From Streptomyces fumigatiscleroticus (GTDB lineage: Bacteria > Actinomycetota > Actinomycetes > Streptomycetales > Streptomycetaceae): a DNA stretch of 64,000 bases. Shown here piece by piece: positions 1 to 7,660 of this stretch. Positions within the stretch are counted from its first letter, which is position 1; every line of letters starts with the position of its first letter. The stretch is taken from positions 124,001 through 188,000 of the forward strand of contig NZ_BMQF01000004.1 in NCBI RefSeq assembly GCF_014647975.1. Direction: 5' to 3'. A program made the position numbers and the translations under genes. The notes below the pieces were generated by a model. The model made no database searches and was not told the origin of the DNA. It was given only the letters and a program-made list of their open reading frames with translations.

Positions 1-1224
1 GGCGACGGGGTCGCCGGTGTCGACGAGGGTGTTGCGGGCGAGCACGAACGCGTCGAACTTCCCGTCCAGGGCGTCGCTCTCGAGCCGCGAGTACTCCCGC
101 ACCTCGAGTTGGACGCTGAACCCGGCCTTCTCCAGCTGCTCCTTCACCACCTGTGCGACCTCGGGCAGTTCGGGCCGGTTGTCGTAGGTGGCGAGGGTGA
201 TCGTCTCCCCGTCGGGAGTACCGGCCCCGGCCCTCCCCACCGGTTCCTTCCGCTTCCCCTCCGCCCAGGTCACGGCGGGCCCGTAGATACCGGCGCCGGG
301 GTCGGCGTACCCCTCGTGGACGTCCTCGGCGAGCACGGATGTGTCGACGGCGGCCCGGGCGGCGGCCCGGAGCCTCGGGTCCTTCAGGGGCCCGGATCCG
401 GTGTTGAGCAGCAGGCTGGTGGTCCGGGTGGTGGCGGTGTCCCGCCGCTCGGCCTTGTCCAGGGTGGCGGCCTGGGCGACGGGGACCGCCTCGGCGATGT
501 CGAGTTCCCCGGTCCGCAGCGCGTTGGCGCGGGCGGTGCCGTCGGCGATGAAACGGGCGTCGATGCCGGAGGCCTGGGCGCGTCCGCCCCAGTAGGCGTC
601 GAACCGGTCGAGGGTGGCGGAGGTGGCCCCGTTCACCTCGGTGATCTCGAAGGGCCCGGTGGCGGTGCCGACGGGGTCTGCCTTGCCGTCCTTGCCGTAG
701 GCCTTGGCGGACAGGATCGCGAGACTGGGGCTGGACAGACGCAGGGGCAGTACGGGGTCGGGCTCGGCGGTGGTGATCTCCACCCCTCGGCTGCCGTCGG
801 CCTCGGCGGTGAGGGTGACGCCGGAGAGGGCGGCGGGGGCGGGTTCGGCCTCGGTGGCGTGGGTGAGGGAGGCGGCGACGGCGGCCGGGGTGACGTCGGT
901 GCCGTCCTGGAAGGCGGCCTCGCGCAGGGTGAACTCCCAGGTGCGGTCGTTCTTCCGCCGCCAGGACTCGGCGAGGGCGGGCGCGGCCGACCCGTTGGCG
1001 TCGAGGGAGGTCAGGCCCTCGGTGACGCCGAGCCGGCTGAGGAGGGTGGCGTCGGCGCCGTACGGGGAGAGGTTCTCGGCGGGCGGGAAGGCGAGGGCGA
1101 CGCGGAGCCGGGAGCCGCCGCCGTCGTCGGAGGCCGCGTCGGTGCCGCCGCCGGAGGCGAAGCAGCCGGTGAGGAGCGGAGCGAGCAGGAGGGCGCGGAG
1201 CAGCCGGGAGGGACGGGGACGCAT
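1..1224 (-). CDS. Family-5 ABC transporter substrate-binding lipoprotein (nickel/oligopeptide type), cut by the window edge
   Basis: The frame is open from a start codon at 1224 to the left edge, so the C-terminus is missing. The N-terminus is a lipoprotein signal with a clean lipobox (LLTGC, Cys21). After it comes the family-5 solute-binding pattern: LGVTEGL near residue 55, LAESW near 75, then a TGPFEI segment and the YWGG motif. Such proteins deliver nickel, metal chelates or short peptides to a membrane permease. The gene lies 8 bases behind the GNAT gene and is probably co-transcribed with it; the permease genes would lie to the left, outside the window. The sequence resembles actinomycete NikA-like proteins, and a weak Nur-like site lies upstream, so nickel is the favoured substrate, but this is inference. 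Class is secure, substrate is not. Confidence 0.85.
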   Translation of the reverse strand, partial: MRPRPSRLLRALLLAPLLTGCFASGGGTDAASDDGGGSRLRVALAFPPAENLSPYGADATLLSRLGVTEGLTSLDANGSAAPALAESWRRKNDRTWEFTLREAAFQDGTDVTPAAVAASLTHATEAEPAPAALSGVTLTAEADGSRGVEITTAEPDPVLPLRLSSPSLAILSAKAYGKDGKADPVGTATGPFEITEVNGATSATLDRFDAYWGGRAQASGIDARFIADGTARANALRTGELDIAEAVPVAQAATLDKAERRDTATTRTTSLLLNTGSGPLKDPRLRAAARAAVDTSVLAEDVHEGYADPGAGIYGPAVTWAEGKRKEPVGRAGAGTPDGETITLATYDNRPELPEVAQVVKEQLEKAGFSVQLEVREYSRLESDALDGKFDAFVLARNTLVDTGDPVA

Positions 1225-1232
1225 CGGCCGGC

Positions 1233-1769
1233 TCACCGTCCCAGCGGGATCTCGACGTGCAGGACGCCGTCGCCGCCGCCCGGATCCTCCCGCTCGTCGT
1301 GCACGACCGTGCCGAGGGAGCGCCAGAACGGCTCGGCGCCCGGGACGGACGGGTCCGTGTGCAGATAGACCGAGCGGTAGCCGCCGTCGGCCTCGGCGAA
1401 CGCGAGCAGCTTCCCGACCAGGCGCCGGGCGAGGCCCCGCCTGCGGTGCTCGGGCCGGACGTAGACGCGGCGCAGCTGCGCGGTCTCACCGGAGGGGTAT
1501 CGCTCGGCGATGTGCGCGGGGTTCGGCGGGTGGGCGGGACCGCGCGAGTCGAGGGCGGCGGTGGCGACGACACTTCCGTCGTCCGGGTCGAGCGCGACGA
1601 GGAGGGTGTGCCGCTCGGGCGCGAGATAGGCGGCGGCCGGATCGATGATGTCGCCGTGCCACCGGGGTACGTAGCCGGTGCCGAAGTCGCGGTAGACGGT
1701 GTCGAGCATGACGGCCCGGGCACCGTCGACATCGCCCTGACCTGCTGTCCTGATGTTGTAGTCACTCAC
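1233..1769 (-). CDS. GNAT family N-acetyltransferase
   Basis: A protein of about 178 aa with the acetyl-CoA binding motif A of the GNAT fold: RRVYVRPEHRRRGLARRLV contains the R-x-x-G-L/x-A loop. Members acetylate amino groups of small molecules or proteins; the acceptor here cannot be read from sequence. I chose the GTG at 1769 (MSDYNIRTA); another GTG at 1781 would add MQVR. The TATGAT hexamer just upstream (about 1783-1788, read on the minus strand) would make the transcript nearly leaderless. It is the first gene of an apparent operon with the substrate-binding lipoprotein 8 bases downstream, so it may act on the imported metallophore or ligand; that link is only positional. Confidence 0.85.
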   Translation of the reverse strand: MSDYNIRTAGQGDVDGARAVMLDTVYRDFGTGYVPRWHGDIIDPAAAYLAPERHTLLVALDPDDGSVVATAALDSRGPAHPPNPAHIAERYPSGETAQLRRVYVRPEHRRRGLARRLVGKLLAFAEADGGYRSVYLHTDPSVPGAEPFWRSLGTVVHDEREDPGGGDGVLHVEIPLGR

Positions 1770-1775
1770 ACGCAC

Positions 1776-1791
1776 TTGCACATCATATGCA
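1776..1791. promoter_or_regulatory. Weak Nur-like (nickel repressor) box at the GNAT/binding-protein promoter
   Basis: TTGCA followed by five bases and an ATGCA half-site overlaps the presumed -10 element of the minus-strand operon. It resembles the half-site arrangement described for Streptomyces Nur boxes, but two or three conserved positions differ. It supports, weakly, a nickel-uptake role for the downstream binding protein. Confidence 0.25.
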
Positions 1792-1848
1792 TTAAGCCCA
1801 CGCGAGTGATCACCGCCCGCAACCCGGCGAGAACCGTCGCCTCGCGAC

Positions 1849-1901
1849 TTGACAGCGCGCGGACGCCACCCCTAAACATAGCCACATGACATCCATTTTC
1901 A
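1849..1901 (+). promoter_or_regulatory. Housekeeping-type promoter with Zur-like operator
   Basis: A TTGACA -35 hexamer (1849-1854) is followed 18 bases later by a TAAACA -10-like hexamer (1873-1878), predicting a start near 1885. Directly at that position lies TGACATCCATTTTCA (1887-1901), which matches 12 of 15 positions of the 7-1-7 zinc-repressor palindrome TGAAAATCATTTTCA. The placement at the transcription start is what a repressor site needs. It drives the ATPase gene starting at 1918. The match is by eye; Zur binding is inferred. Confidence 0.45.
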
Positions 1902-1917
1902 ATAACGCGGAGCGGTA

Positions 1918-2910
1918 GTGCGTATCGCGTTCGTCGGCAAGGGCGGCAGCGGCAAGACCACGCTGTCGGCGCTCTTCGCCCGCCACTTGGCGCACTCCGG
2001 CGCGCCGGTCCTCGCCATCGACGGCGACATCAACCAGCACCTGGCCGAGGCGCTCGGCTCCCACGGCGGCCCCGGAGAGACGTCCGCCGCCCCGCCGCTG
2101 GGACCGCACCTGGACGAGATCAAGGACTACCTGCGCGGCACCAACCCGCGGATCCCCTCCCGCGAGGCGATGGTCAAGACGACCCCGCCCGGCCGCGGTT
2201 CGCGCCTGCTGCGCCCGCTCGGCGACGACGCCCTGCACACGCGGCACGTCGGGCGCGCGGGCGGCGTACCGCTGATGGTGACCGGAGAGTTCGACGAGAG
2301 CGACCTCGGAGTGGCCTGCTACCACTCCAAACTCGGCGCGGTGGAGCTCTACCTCGGCCATCTGGTCGACGGCCCCGGCGAGTACGTCGTCGTCGACATG
2401 ACGGCCGGCGCGGACGCCTTCGCCTCGGGCCTGTTCGCCCGCTTCGACATGACGTTCCTGGTGGCCGAGCCGACCCGCAAGGGCGTCTCGGTGCACCGCC
2501 AGTACCGGGACCACGCCCGGCGGTTCGGCGTCCGGATCGCGGTCGTCGGCAACAAGGTGACCTGCGAGGAGGACGTGCTCTTCCTCAAACGGGAGGTGGG
2601 CGACGACCTGCTCACGCACCTGACCCACTCACCGTGGATCCGCGCGGCCGAACAGGGCCGAGGCGGAGACGGCCCGTCACCCCTCTCATCCCTCTCATCC
2701 CTCTCATCTCTGGAACCGCACAACCACCACGCCCTGAACGTCCTGCGCGAGGCCGTCGACGCACACCCCAAGGACTGGCCGGCGCTGCACCGCCACGCCG
2801 TCGAGTTCCACCTGCGCAACGCCCGCGCCTGGGCGAACGCGGCGACGGGCCGCGACCTGGCCGCCCAGGTGGACCCGGACTTCGTACCCGGCCCGCCGGC
2901 ACTGACCTGA
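1918..2910 (+). CDS. CooC/MinD-like P-loop ATPase
   Basis: A 330-aa protein starting at GTG with a deviant Walker A at the very N-terminus (GKGGSGKTT, residues 7-15), the mark of the SIMIBI ATPases (MinD, ArsA, CooC, NifH). A DxDxN element follows (AIDGDINQHL, about 38-47), as does VVVDMTAGAD near 162 as the Walker B/switch region. CooC-type members load nickel or other metals into enzymes; others position proteins on the membrane. The upstream Zur-like site and the neighbouring metal-type uptake gene favour a metal role. A short in-frame tandem repeat, CCTCTCATC three times at about 2683-2709, encodes a Leu-Ser-Ser run in an exposed loop. The cognate metalloenzyme is not in the window. Confidence 0.8.
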   Translation: MRIAFVGKGGSGKTTLSALFARHLAHSGAPVLAIDGDINQHLAEALGSHGGPGETSAAPPLGPHLDEIKDYLRGTNPRIPSREAMVKTTPPGRGSRLLRPLGDDALHTRHVGRAGGVPLMVTGEFDESDLGVACYHSKLGAVELYLGHLVDGPGEYVVVDMTAGADAFASGLFARFDMTFLVAEPTRKGVSVHRQYRDHARRFGVRIAVVGNKVTCEEDVLFLKREVGDDLLTHLTHSPWIRAAEQGRGGDGPSPLSSLSSLSSLEPHNHHALNVLREAVDAHPKDWPALHRHAVEFHLRNARAWANAATGRDLAAQVDPDFVPGPPALT

Positions 2911-2981
2911 CCCGACCACCGGGCCCCGCCCTCTCCGTACCGCCGTACCGCCGTACCGCCGAAACGAACAGGAACCCCCGT

Positions 2982-3374
2982 ATGTCCCTCGACGTCTCCC
3001 CGAAGCTCCTCGCCGAAGCCGAGCGCGGCACCGTCCGTGAGGAGGACTTCGTGGACACCGTCCGCACGTCACTCCCGTACGCCTACGACCTGATCGCCTC
3101 CCTCGCCGCCGAACTCAAGGGCGGGCGGGCCGAGTTCACCGACAACCGGACCCCGCCCCCGTCCGAGCGCGAGCGCGGCCAGCTCCTGCGCGCCCTCGCC
3201 AGCGACGCGATCCGCGGCAGCCTGGAACGCCACTTCGGCATCGCCCTGGCCTTCCAGAACTGCCACCGGGTGGCGGCGTTCCGCCCAAAGGCACGGGACG
3301 GGCAGACATACGCGCGCTTCATCTCGCCGCGGGCACAGGTGCTCAACCAGTCACCGGAGCTGCGCGACTGCTGA
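2982..3374 (+). CDS. SCO5389 family protein
   Basis: A 130-aa protein starting at ATG 2982 (MSLDVSPKLLAEAERG) and ending NQSPELRDC. The conserved blocks DNRTPPP, RGQLLRALASDAIRG, FQNCHRVA and the C-terminal LLNQSPELRDC-like end are those of the small SCO5389 family widespread in Streptomyces. No catalytic function is known to me. It follows the ATPase by 71 bases and is probably co-transcribed. The spacer contains a short CCGTACCG repeat (three to four copies at about 2936-2959). The longer upstream frame reaching 2634 overlaps the ATPase and is not used. Confidence 0.8.
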   Translation: MSLDVSPKLLAEAERGTVREEDFVDTVRTSLPYAYDLIASLAAELKGGRAEFTDNRTPPPSERERGQLLRALASDAIRGSLERHFGIALAFQNCHRVAAFRPKARDGQTYARFISPRAQVLNQSPELRDC

Positions 3375-3420
3375 GCTCCGTGGAGCCGGGTACCGTCCGC
3401 CGTTCCTCACCCGCCCCGGA

Positions 3421-3438
3421 CCGCCGTGCATACGGCGG
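3421..3438. terminator. Small hairpin after the SCO5389-family gene
   Basis: CCGCCGT and ACGGCGG arms with a 4-base loop lie 47 bases after the stop at 3374. No U-tract follows. It could end the ATPase/SCO5389 transcript; the support is only the inverted repeat. The rest of 3375-3610 shows no convincing gene. Confidence 0.3.
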
Positions 3439-3610
3439 CTGGCCACCGGGAGTGGTACTTGGCGGCCGTGACCCACCGGCCTTGCCGCACACCTGTCCAC
3501 GCTCACCGTTCCCACAAGGCCCGCCTGTGCCACATTCAGGCCTGGCGGGTCGACCCGCGTAACAGGAGTCACGCGTTCCGTATCACGCGGGTCGGAACGG
3601 CACGGACAGC

Positions 3611-3799
3611 TCAGTCCGTGACATGTCCGAGGAAAGCACCCCAGGCGGACGGGGAGACCGCGAACCGCGGCCCTTCCTTGTCCTTGGAGTCACGGACGTG
3701 GACGGCTGCGGGGGCGTGGGCGATCTCCACGCAGTCATCCCCCTGGGAACCGCTGTAACTGCTCCTGAACCACTTCAGTCCGCTGATGGTGCTGCTCAT
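3611..3799 (-). CDS. DUF397 small protein
   Basis: A 62-aa protein with the full DUF397 signature: KWFRSSYSG, then DDCVEIA, HVRDSKD, and a C-terminal FAVSPSAWGAF block. Streptomyces carry dozens of these, nearly always just downstream of an XRE/DUF5753 regulator, as here, with a 4-base ATGA overlap at 3796-3799. BldB-like and WhiJ-like pairs of this type influence development and antibiotic production, and the small partner is thought to bind or modulate the regulator. The specific role here is unknown. Confidence 0.95.
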   Translation of the reverse strand: MSSTISGLKWFRSSYSGSQGDDCVEIAHAPAAVHVRDSKDKEGPRFAVSPSAWGAFLGHVTD

Positions 3800-4617
3800 A
3801 GCACTCCTCGCATCCGCGTCAACAGCTCGGCGGAATCCGCCGGGGACAGGGCTTGTGAGCGCATCTTGGCATAGCGCATCTGCATCAGGCTGAGGTCATC
3901 CGAGCCGGGAATCAGCTGACCTGTCTGCTGCCCTTCCGAGTACCCCAGCCACTGATGCTCGGGGGTCTCCGGAAGCCGCATAGGCCCATCCGTCCCCGCG
4001 TGATGAGGCTGCCGCAACGGCATGATCTGAAGCTCCACGTTCCACAGCTCCGTACACGCGAGCAGGTGGTCGGCCAGCTCCCGCGTGACCTCCTCGCCAC
4101 CGGTGTGCCGCAGCAGCACCGACTCCTCGACGATGAAGCTGAAGGCGGTCGGCGGTTCGCGGCGCAGCAGCTCCTGCCGGGCCCGCCGCGCGGCGATCCG
4201 CTGCTCCAGCTGCTCCTCGGTGGGCGGCGGCGGCACGTTGAGCATCACCGCCCGCGTGTACGCCTCGGTCTGGAGCAGCCCGGGCACCACCCGGCACTCG
4301 TACGTGCACAGGCCGACCGCCGTCTCCTCCAGTTGCGCCCACTCCCGGAACCAGACGGCCAGTCCCCGCTGCCGTCCGACGTGCCGGGCCACCGCCCGCA
4401 GTACACCGAACGAGTCCAAGGCCTCCTCCGCCCGCTCGACGAAGTGCGCGGTCGGCATGCACCGGCCCTGCTCGACGGAGGCGACCGAGGCGTGCGAGTA
4501 GCTGAGCCGCTCGGCGAGCTGCTCCTGCGTGAGCAGGGCCCGTTCTCTGAACACCTTCAGCGCTGCCCCGAACGCCCTGAGACTGCCTGTCGCTTCGGGT
4601 TCTGTGCTGTTCACCAT
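3796..4617 (-). CDS. XRE-family regulator with DUF5753 domain
   Basis: About 273 aa from ATG 4617 (MVNSTEPEATG), preceded by AAGGGGG at a good ribosome-binding distance. Residues 10-70 form the helix-turn-helix (LTQEQLAERLSYSHASVASVEQGR). The rest is the DUF5753 sensor domain, with LLQTEAYTRAV, RQELLRREPP, FIVEES, LQIMPL and MRYAKMRSQALSP all present. It belongs to the WhiJ-like regulator class paired with DUF397 proteins. A second, damaged copy of the same pair occurs at about 45.0-45.7 kb. Upstream starts up to 4785 exist but lack conservation. Confidence 0.93.
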   Translation of the reverse strand: MVNSTEPEATGSLRAFGAALKVFRERALLTQEQLAERLSYSHASVASVEQGRCMPTAHFVERAEEALDSFGVLRAVARHVGRQRGLAVWFREWAQLEETAVGLCTYECRVVPGLLQTEAYTRAVMLNVPPPPTEEQLEQRIAARRARQELLRREPPTAFSFIVEESVLLRHTGGEEVTRELADHLLACTELWNVELQIMPLRQPHHAGTDGPMRLPETPEHQWLGYSEGQQTGQLIPGSDDLSLMQMRYAKMRSQALSPADSAELLTRMRGVL

Positions 4618-4801
4618 GGACCACGACCCCCTTGTCGTGCTTGGGGCACACCCTTGCGTCCGTACAACGGCTCGGCGGGCCGGCGGAGTTACGCGCGCAA
4701 CGCCGCCGGGACCCGTACAAGAGGGCGTGTACGGGTGACTCAGCCTTCGATCGAGAACGCGCGCACCGGCCCCGTCCGAGGACACCGGGCCGGTCTGTCC
4801 G

Positions 4802-6751
4802 TCAGGCCGGTACGGTCTCCAGCGCCGCGTCGCCCACCAGTTCCCGCAGCTTCTTCCGCGTCTCCGGGTCCGTCGAGTACACGATCGTGCCGACCATGCC
4901 CCGGGTGAGGAGCACCTTGTAGGTGTTGCGGATCAGGCGGTCCACGTCCTCGTCCGGGGTGGACTTCCTGAAGACCGGGTCCTTGGACGCCGTGCGGTCG
5001 GTGATCCAGTGGTCGCCGCGCCAGACGAGATCGGGGCCGATGATGACGCCGGACCAGTCGTACTCGAAGCCCTGGGCGGTGTAGACGCAGCCGACCTGGC
5101 CGAAGCCGGCCGGGTCGGTGGCCCACAGGGCCGACGGCGGGGCGCCGGAGACGGCGCGGTCGCCGCGGAGGTTCCAGGGACGGGACCAGTCGCCGATGAC
5201 GACGTCCTCCGGGAGCGGGTCGCCGGGCCTGGGCTCCGGCGACCAGGGCCAGCAGTAACCGGCGGAGATGCGGGCGCCGTAGCCCTGGGCCCGGCGGGCC
5301 TCGAGGAACGCCTCCATCTCCCGCGGGCTGTCGGCGACCAGCAGCTGCATGCGGTCGTCGGGTTCCCAGGCGACCGGGCCGCCGGGCTCCAGGCCGAGCA
5401 GGCGCACCACCCAGCGCAGGTAGGCGTCGCTGCCGCCGCAGCGGAACTGGCTCTCCAGCGGCACGACGCGGCAGTCGAGACCCTTGGCCGCAGCGGCCGC
5501 TCTGATCTCCTCCACGGTGCCCATCTCGCCCGGGCGCACCACCTGGTGCTCGTCGAGGAGGAAGACGGGGACCCGGGCGACGTCGATGAGCTCGTCGATC
5601 TGCCGTTTCCCGGTGCGGTGGGCCGCCGGGGTGTAGCGGTTGGCCGAGGTCTCGCGGATGCGGTGGGCCTCGTCGCAGATCAGGACGTCGAGGCTGTTCT
5701 TCTCGGTCGACATGAAGCTGTTGAAGTACTTGAAGAGGTCCTGCACCTCGCGCTTGCGGGTGCCCGCGACCTTCCGCATCGTCTTGGTGAACGACTGGGA
5801 GCCGGTGGCGTGCAGGGCCGGCACGCCCTGCCGGTACAACTCGCCGAGCAGGGAGAGCGCGATGACACCCTTGCCGGTGCCGGGGCCGCCGGTGACGACC
5901 ACGACCTCCTTGTGGTCGGACCGCTTGGCCTTGCGCACGGCGTTGAGCACCGTGCGGTACGCGACCTGCTGCTCGTCCAGGAGCACGAACTGCTCGCGCT
6001 CGCGGACCTCCTGGGCCGCGACCGACATCAGCTGCTTCGACGGGACCGTCCTGCCCGACCGGAGCTCGTCGGCGGAACGGGCGCCCGGGTGCTTGTCACT
6101 GAGCCTGGCACGCAGGTGTTCGATGAACTCGCCGCGCCGGTCGCCCGTGAACAGCTGTCCGCGGTCGTCGAGTTCGGCGGCCCGCAGGCCGCCGACACCG
6201 AACTCGGTCGCGTTGTGCAGGAACGCCGCTCCGCTGACGCGGCCAGGGTGCTCAGCCACCGCGCCGTTGAAGTTGACGAGGTACTCGCAGTAGCGGCGCA
6301 CCTGCTCGATCGGGTTGAGGACCGGGTGCGCGTAGGCGTCCACATGGCACAGGGCCGGGTCGTCGTCGTGCGGCTCGGCCTGGCTCCACTGCTTCAGTTC
6401 CACGACGACGTACGACGGTTCGCCCGTGGCCGGGTGGACTCCGGCGAGCACGGCGTCGGCGCGCTTGCTGTTCAGCGGGAGCGCGTACTCCAGCATGACC
6501 TCCACGTCGCCGAGGCCCGCGTCGTTGAGCGCGGCGGCCAGGGCGGGGATGCTCCGCTCCCAGGAGCGGACCTCCGACGCGCTGGGGCGGTGGCCGTGCA
6601 TGTGGGCGAACTGCTCGGTGAGGTGGAGGAAGAGCGAGGTGTCGAGCGCCTTCTCGGCGACCGTTTTCGCAGACGCGCGGAACAGCAAGGACTTCCCCCA
6701 GGCAGCACGAAGTGACTCGTGCGGGTGGGGGCGTGTCCTTCGAGACTCCAC
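4802..6751 (-). CDS. DUF2075 helicase/ATPase with PD-(D/E)XK-like N-terminal domain
   Basis: A 649-aa protein. Residues about 85-125 hold a nuclease-like core: Glu88, Asp99 in KRADAVLAG, and the E-x-K pair in VVVELKQW (Glu118, Lys120), fitting the PD-(D/E)XK restriction-endonuclease fold. The middle has Walker A GGPGTGKG (288-295), a Walker B-type motif in LDVLICDEAHR, and RQIDELIDVARVPVFLLDE. The C-terminus has superfamily-1 helicase elements (VYTAQGFEYD and KVLLTRGM). This is the DUF2075 (Schlafen-group-3-like ATPase) architecture, often found near defence genes. It is divergent from a small operon at 6997-7587. The start may lie downstream, since conservation begins around residue 24. Family is certain; anti-phage function is inferred. 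Confidence 0.88.
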   Translation of the reverse strand: MESRRTRPHPHESLRAAWGKSLLFRASAKTVAEKALDTSLFLHLTEQFAHMHGHRPSASEVRSWERSIPALAAALNDAGLGDVEVMLEYALPLNSKRADAVLAGVHPATGEPSYVVVELKQWSQAEPHDDDPALCHVDAYAHPVLNPIEQVRRYCEYLVNFNGAVAEHPGRVSGAAFLHNATEFGVGGLRAAELDDRGQLFTGDRRGEFIEHLRARLSDKHPGARSADELRSGRTVPSKQLMSVAAQEVREREQFVLLDEQQVAYRTVLNAVRKAKRSDHKEVVVVTGGPGTGKGVIALSLLGELYRQGVPALHATGSQSFTKTMRKVAGTRKREVQDLFKYFNSFMSTEKNSLDVLICDEAHRIRETSANRYTPAAHRTGKRQIDELIDVARVPVFLLDEHQVVRPGEMGTVEEIRAAAAAKGLDCRVVPLESQFRCGGSDAYLRWVVRLLGLEPGGPVAWEPDDRMQLLVADSPREMEAFLEARRAQGYGARISAGYCWPWSPEPRPGDPLPEDVVIGDWSRPWNLRGDRAVSGAPPSALWATDPAGFGQVGCVYTAQGFEYDWSGVIIGPDLVWRGDHWITDRTASKDPVFRKSTPDEDVDRLIRNTYKVLLTRGMVGTIVYSTDPETRKKLRELVGDAALETVPA

Positions 6752-6950
6752 CGGAGTGGAGCGGAAGCCCGTCGGGCCGCGATGACGATGTGATCAAGGG
6801 TACCTGGGTGCCGGCACCACGCCGAAGAGTCACAGCGGCCGGCACGGCGGCGAGCCTGTCGTCGAGCGGCGCGTTGCGCCTCGCCTTTCCGGCCGCGCTG
6901 TCCGTACGGCCGATTTTCTCCCCTCCCGTCCGCCCCCGCGGCTAATGTTT

Positions 6951-6971
6951 CTGTCATTCGGCATATGACAG
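6951..6971. promoter_or_regulatory. Perfect inverted repeat upstream of the small divergent operon
   Basis: CTGTCAT (6951-6957), seven spacer bases, then ATGACAG (6965-6971). It sits between the divergent helicase gene (start 6751) and the leaderless ORF at 6997, just upstream of a TATTCT -10-like hexamer (6986-6991). Arm length and 14-bp centre spacing suit a dimeric regulator. The regulator is unknown. Confidence 0.5.
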
Positions 6972-6996
6972 CGGCGTACGCGCGTTATTCTCGGGG

Positions 6997-7116
6997 GTGA
7001 GCGTGGCGGGGAGGGCAACCGGTCCGCCTCAGGTCGACGTGGACCTGTTCCCGTACGCCTCACCCGTGGGCGGCCAGTCGTTCACCGAACTCCCAACTCG
7101 CCCAGTCCGCCGTTGA
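6997..7116 (+). CDS. Possible 39-codon leaderless small ORF
   Basis: GTG 6997 to TGA 7116 encodes 39 aa beginning VSVAGRATGPPQVDVDLF and ending LPTRPVRR. A TATTCT hexamer ends at 6991, which puts the transcription start on the GTG, so translation would be leaderless, as is common in Streptomyces. Codon third positions are GC-rich. It precedes the 125-aa gene by 93 bases. No family is recognised; it could be a leader peptide, an antitoxin-sized regulator or a chance ORF. Confidence 0.35.
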   Translation: MSVAGRATGPPQVDVDLFPYASPVGGQSFTELPTRPVRR

Positions 7117-7209
7117 GTTCCAGACACAGTCAGGCTCCGTTCGGACCGCGTACCGACCTCGGCACGGATGCCGGGTCCGTCAGGTCTGCCAGGTCAGGAG
7201 GGGAAGACC

Positions 7210-7587
7210 ATGCCCGACGAAGCAGAGCTCAGATTCCACGACGACTTGCGCCAGGGGGCACGGCGCATCAAGCGCGAAATCGGCTACAACCCCGTGCGGT
7301 ACGTGCAGTTGCTGGGCGAGCTGGGCGGCGTCGGCGCCGCCCGGCAGCTGCTGCACGGCCGCGACACCTCGGACACCTTCGTCGCCCTGTGGGAAGCCGG
7401 CCACCTGGAGGCGAGCATCGAGGCGCTCGTGCTCCTGCCGTGGTACCGGCACCTCTTCGACGACCAGCACCTCGACACGGCGCGGCGCCGGCTGAACGAG
7501 CACGGTTTCGACATCGACCGATTCCTTCTCGACGTACAGGAGAACCCGCCCGCCTGGGCGCTGGACAGCGCCCTGAGCGCGGACTGA
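7210..7587 (+). CDS. Small protein similar to a domain found with restriction-type enzymes
   Basis: About 125 aa from ATG 7210, chosen because AGGAGGGGAAG lies just before it. The pattern RYVQLLGELGGVGAARQLLH, then FVALWEAGHLEASIEALVL, PWYRHLF and LDTARRRLNEHGFD is one I associate with a small helical domain that occurs alone or attached to restriction or helicase proteins in actinomycetes. This is a memory-based match, not a search. Its position opposite the DUF2075 helicase/nuclease-like gene supports a shared role. No enzymatic motif is visible. Confidence 0.6.
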   Translation: MPDEAELRFHDDLRQGARRIKREIGYNPVRYVQLLGELGGVGAARQLLHGRDTSDTFVALWEAGHLEASIEALVLLPWYRHLFDDQHLDTARRRLNEHGFDIDRFLLDVQENPPAWALDSALSAD

Positions 7588-7660
7588 CCCAGGTCACGGC
7601 GGTCCGCGTCCGACGCGGACCGCCGTACCCGGTCGCCGGCCCCGGGAGATCATGTGCCGC

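Noticed and set aside
109..1368. Plus-strand frame of 419 codons at the left edge
   Set aside because: Antisense to the binding lipoprotein, whose signal peptide and family motifs are clear on the minus strand.
5009..6715. 568-codon plus-strand frame across the DUF2075 gene
   Set aside because: Antisense shadow; the minus strand has clear helicase motifs.
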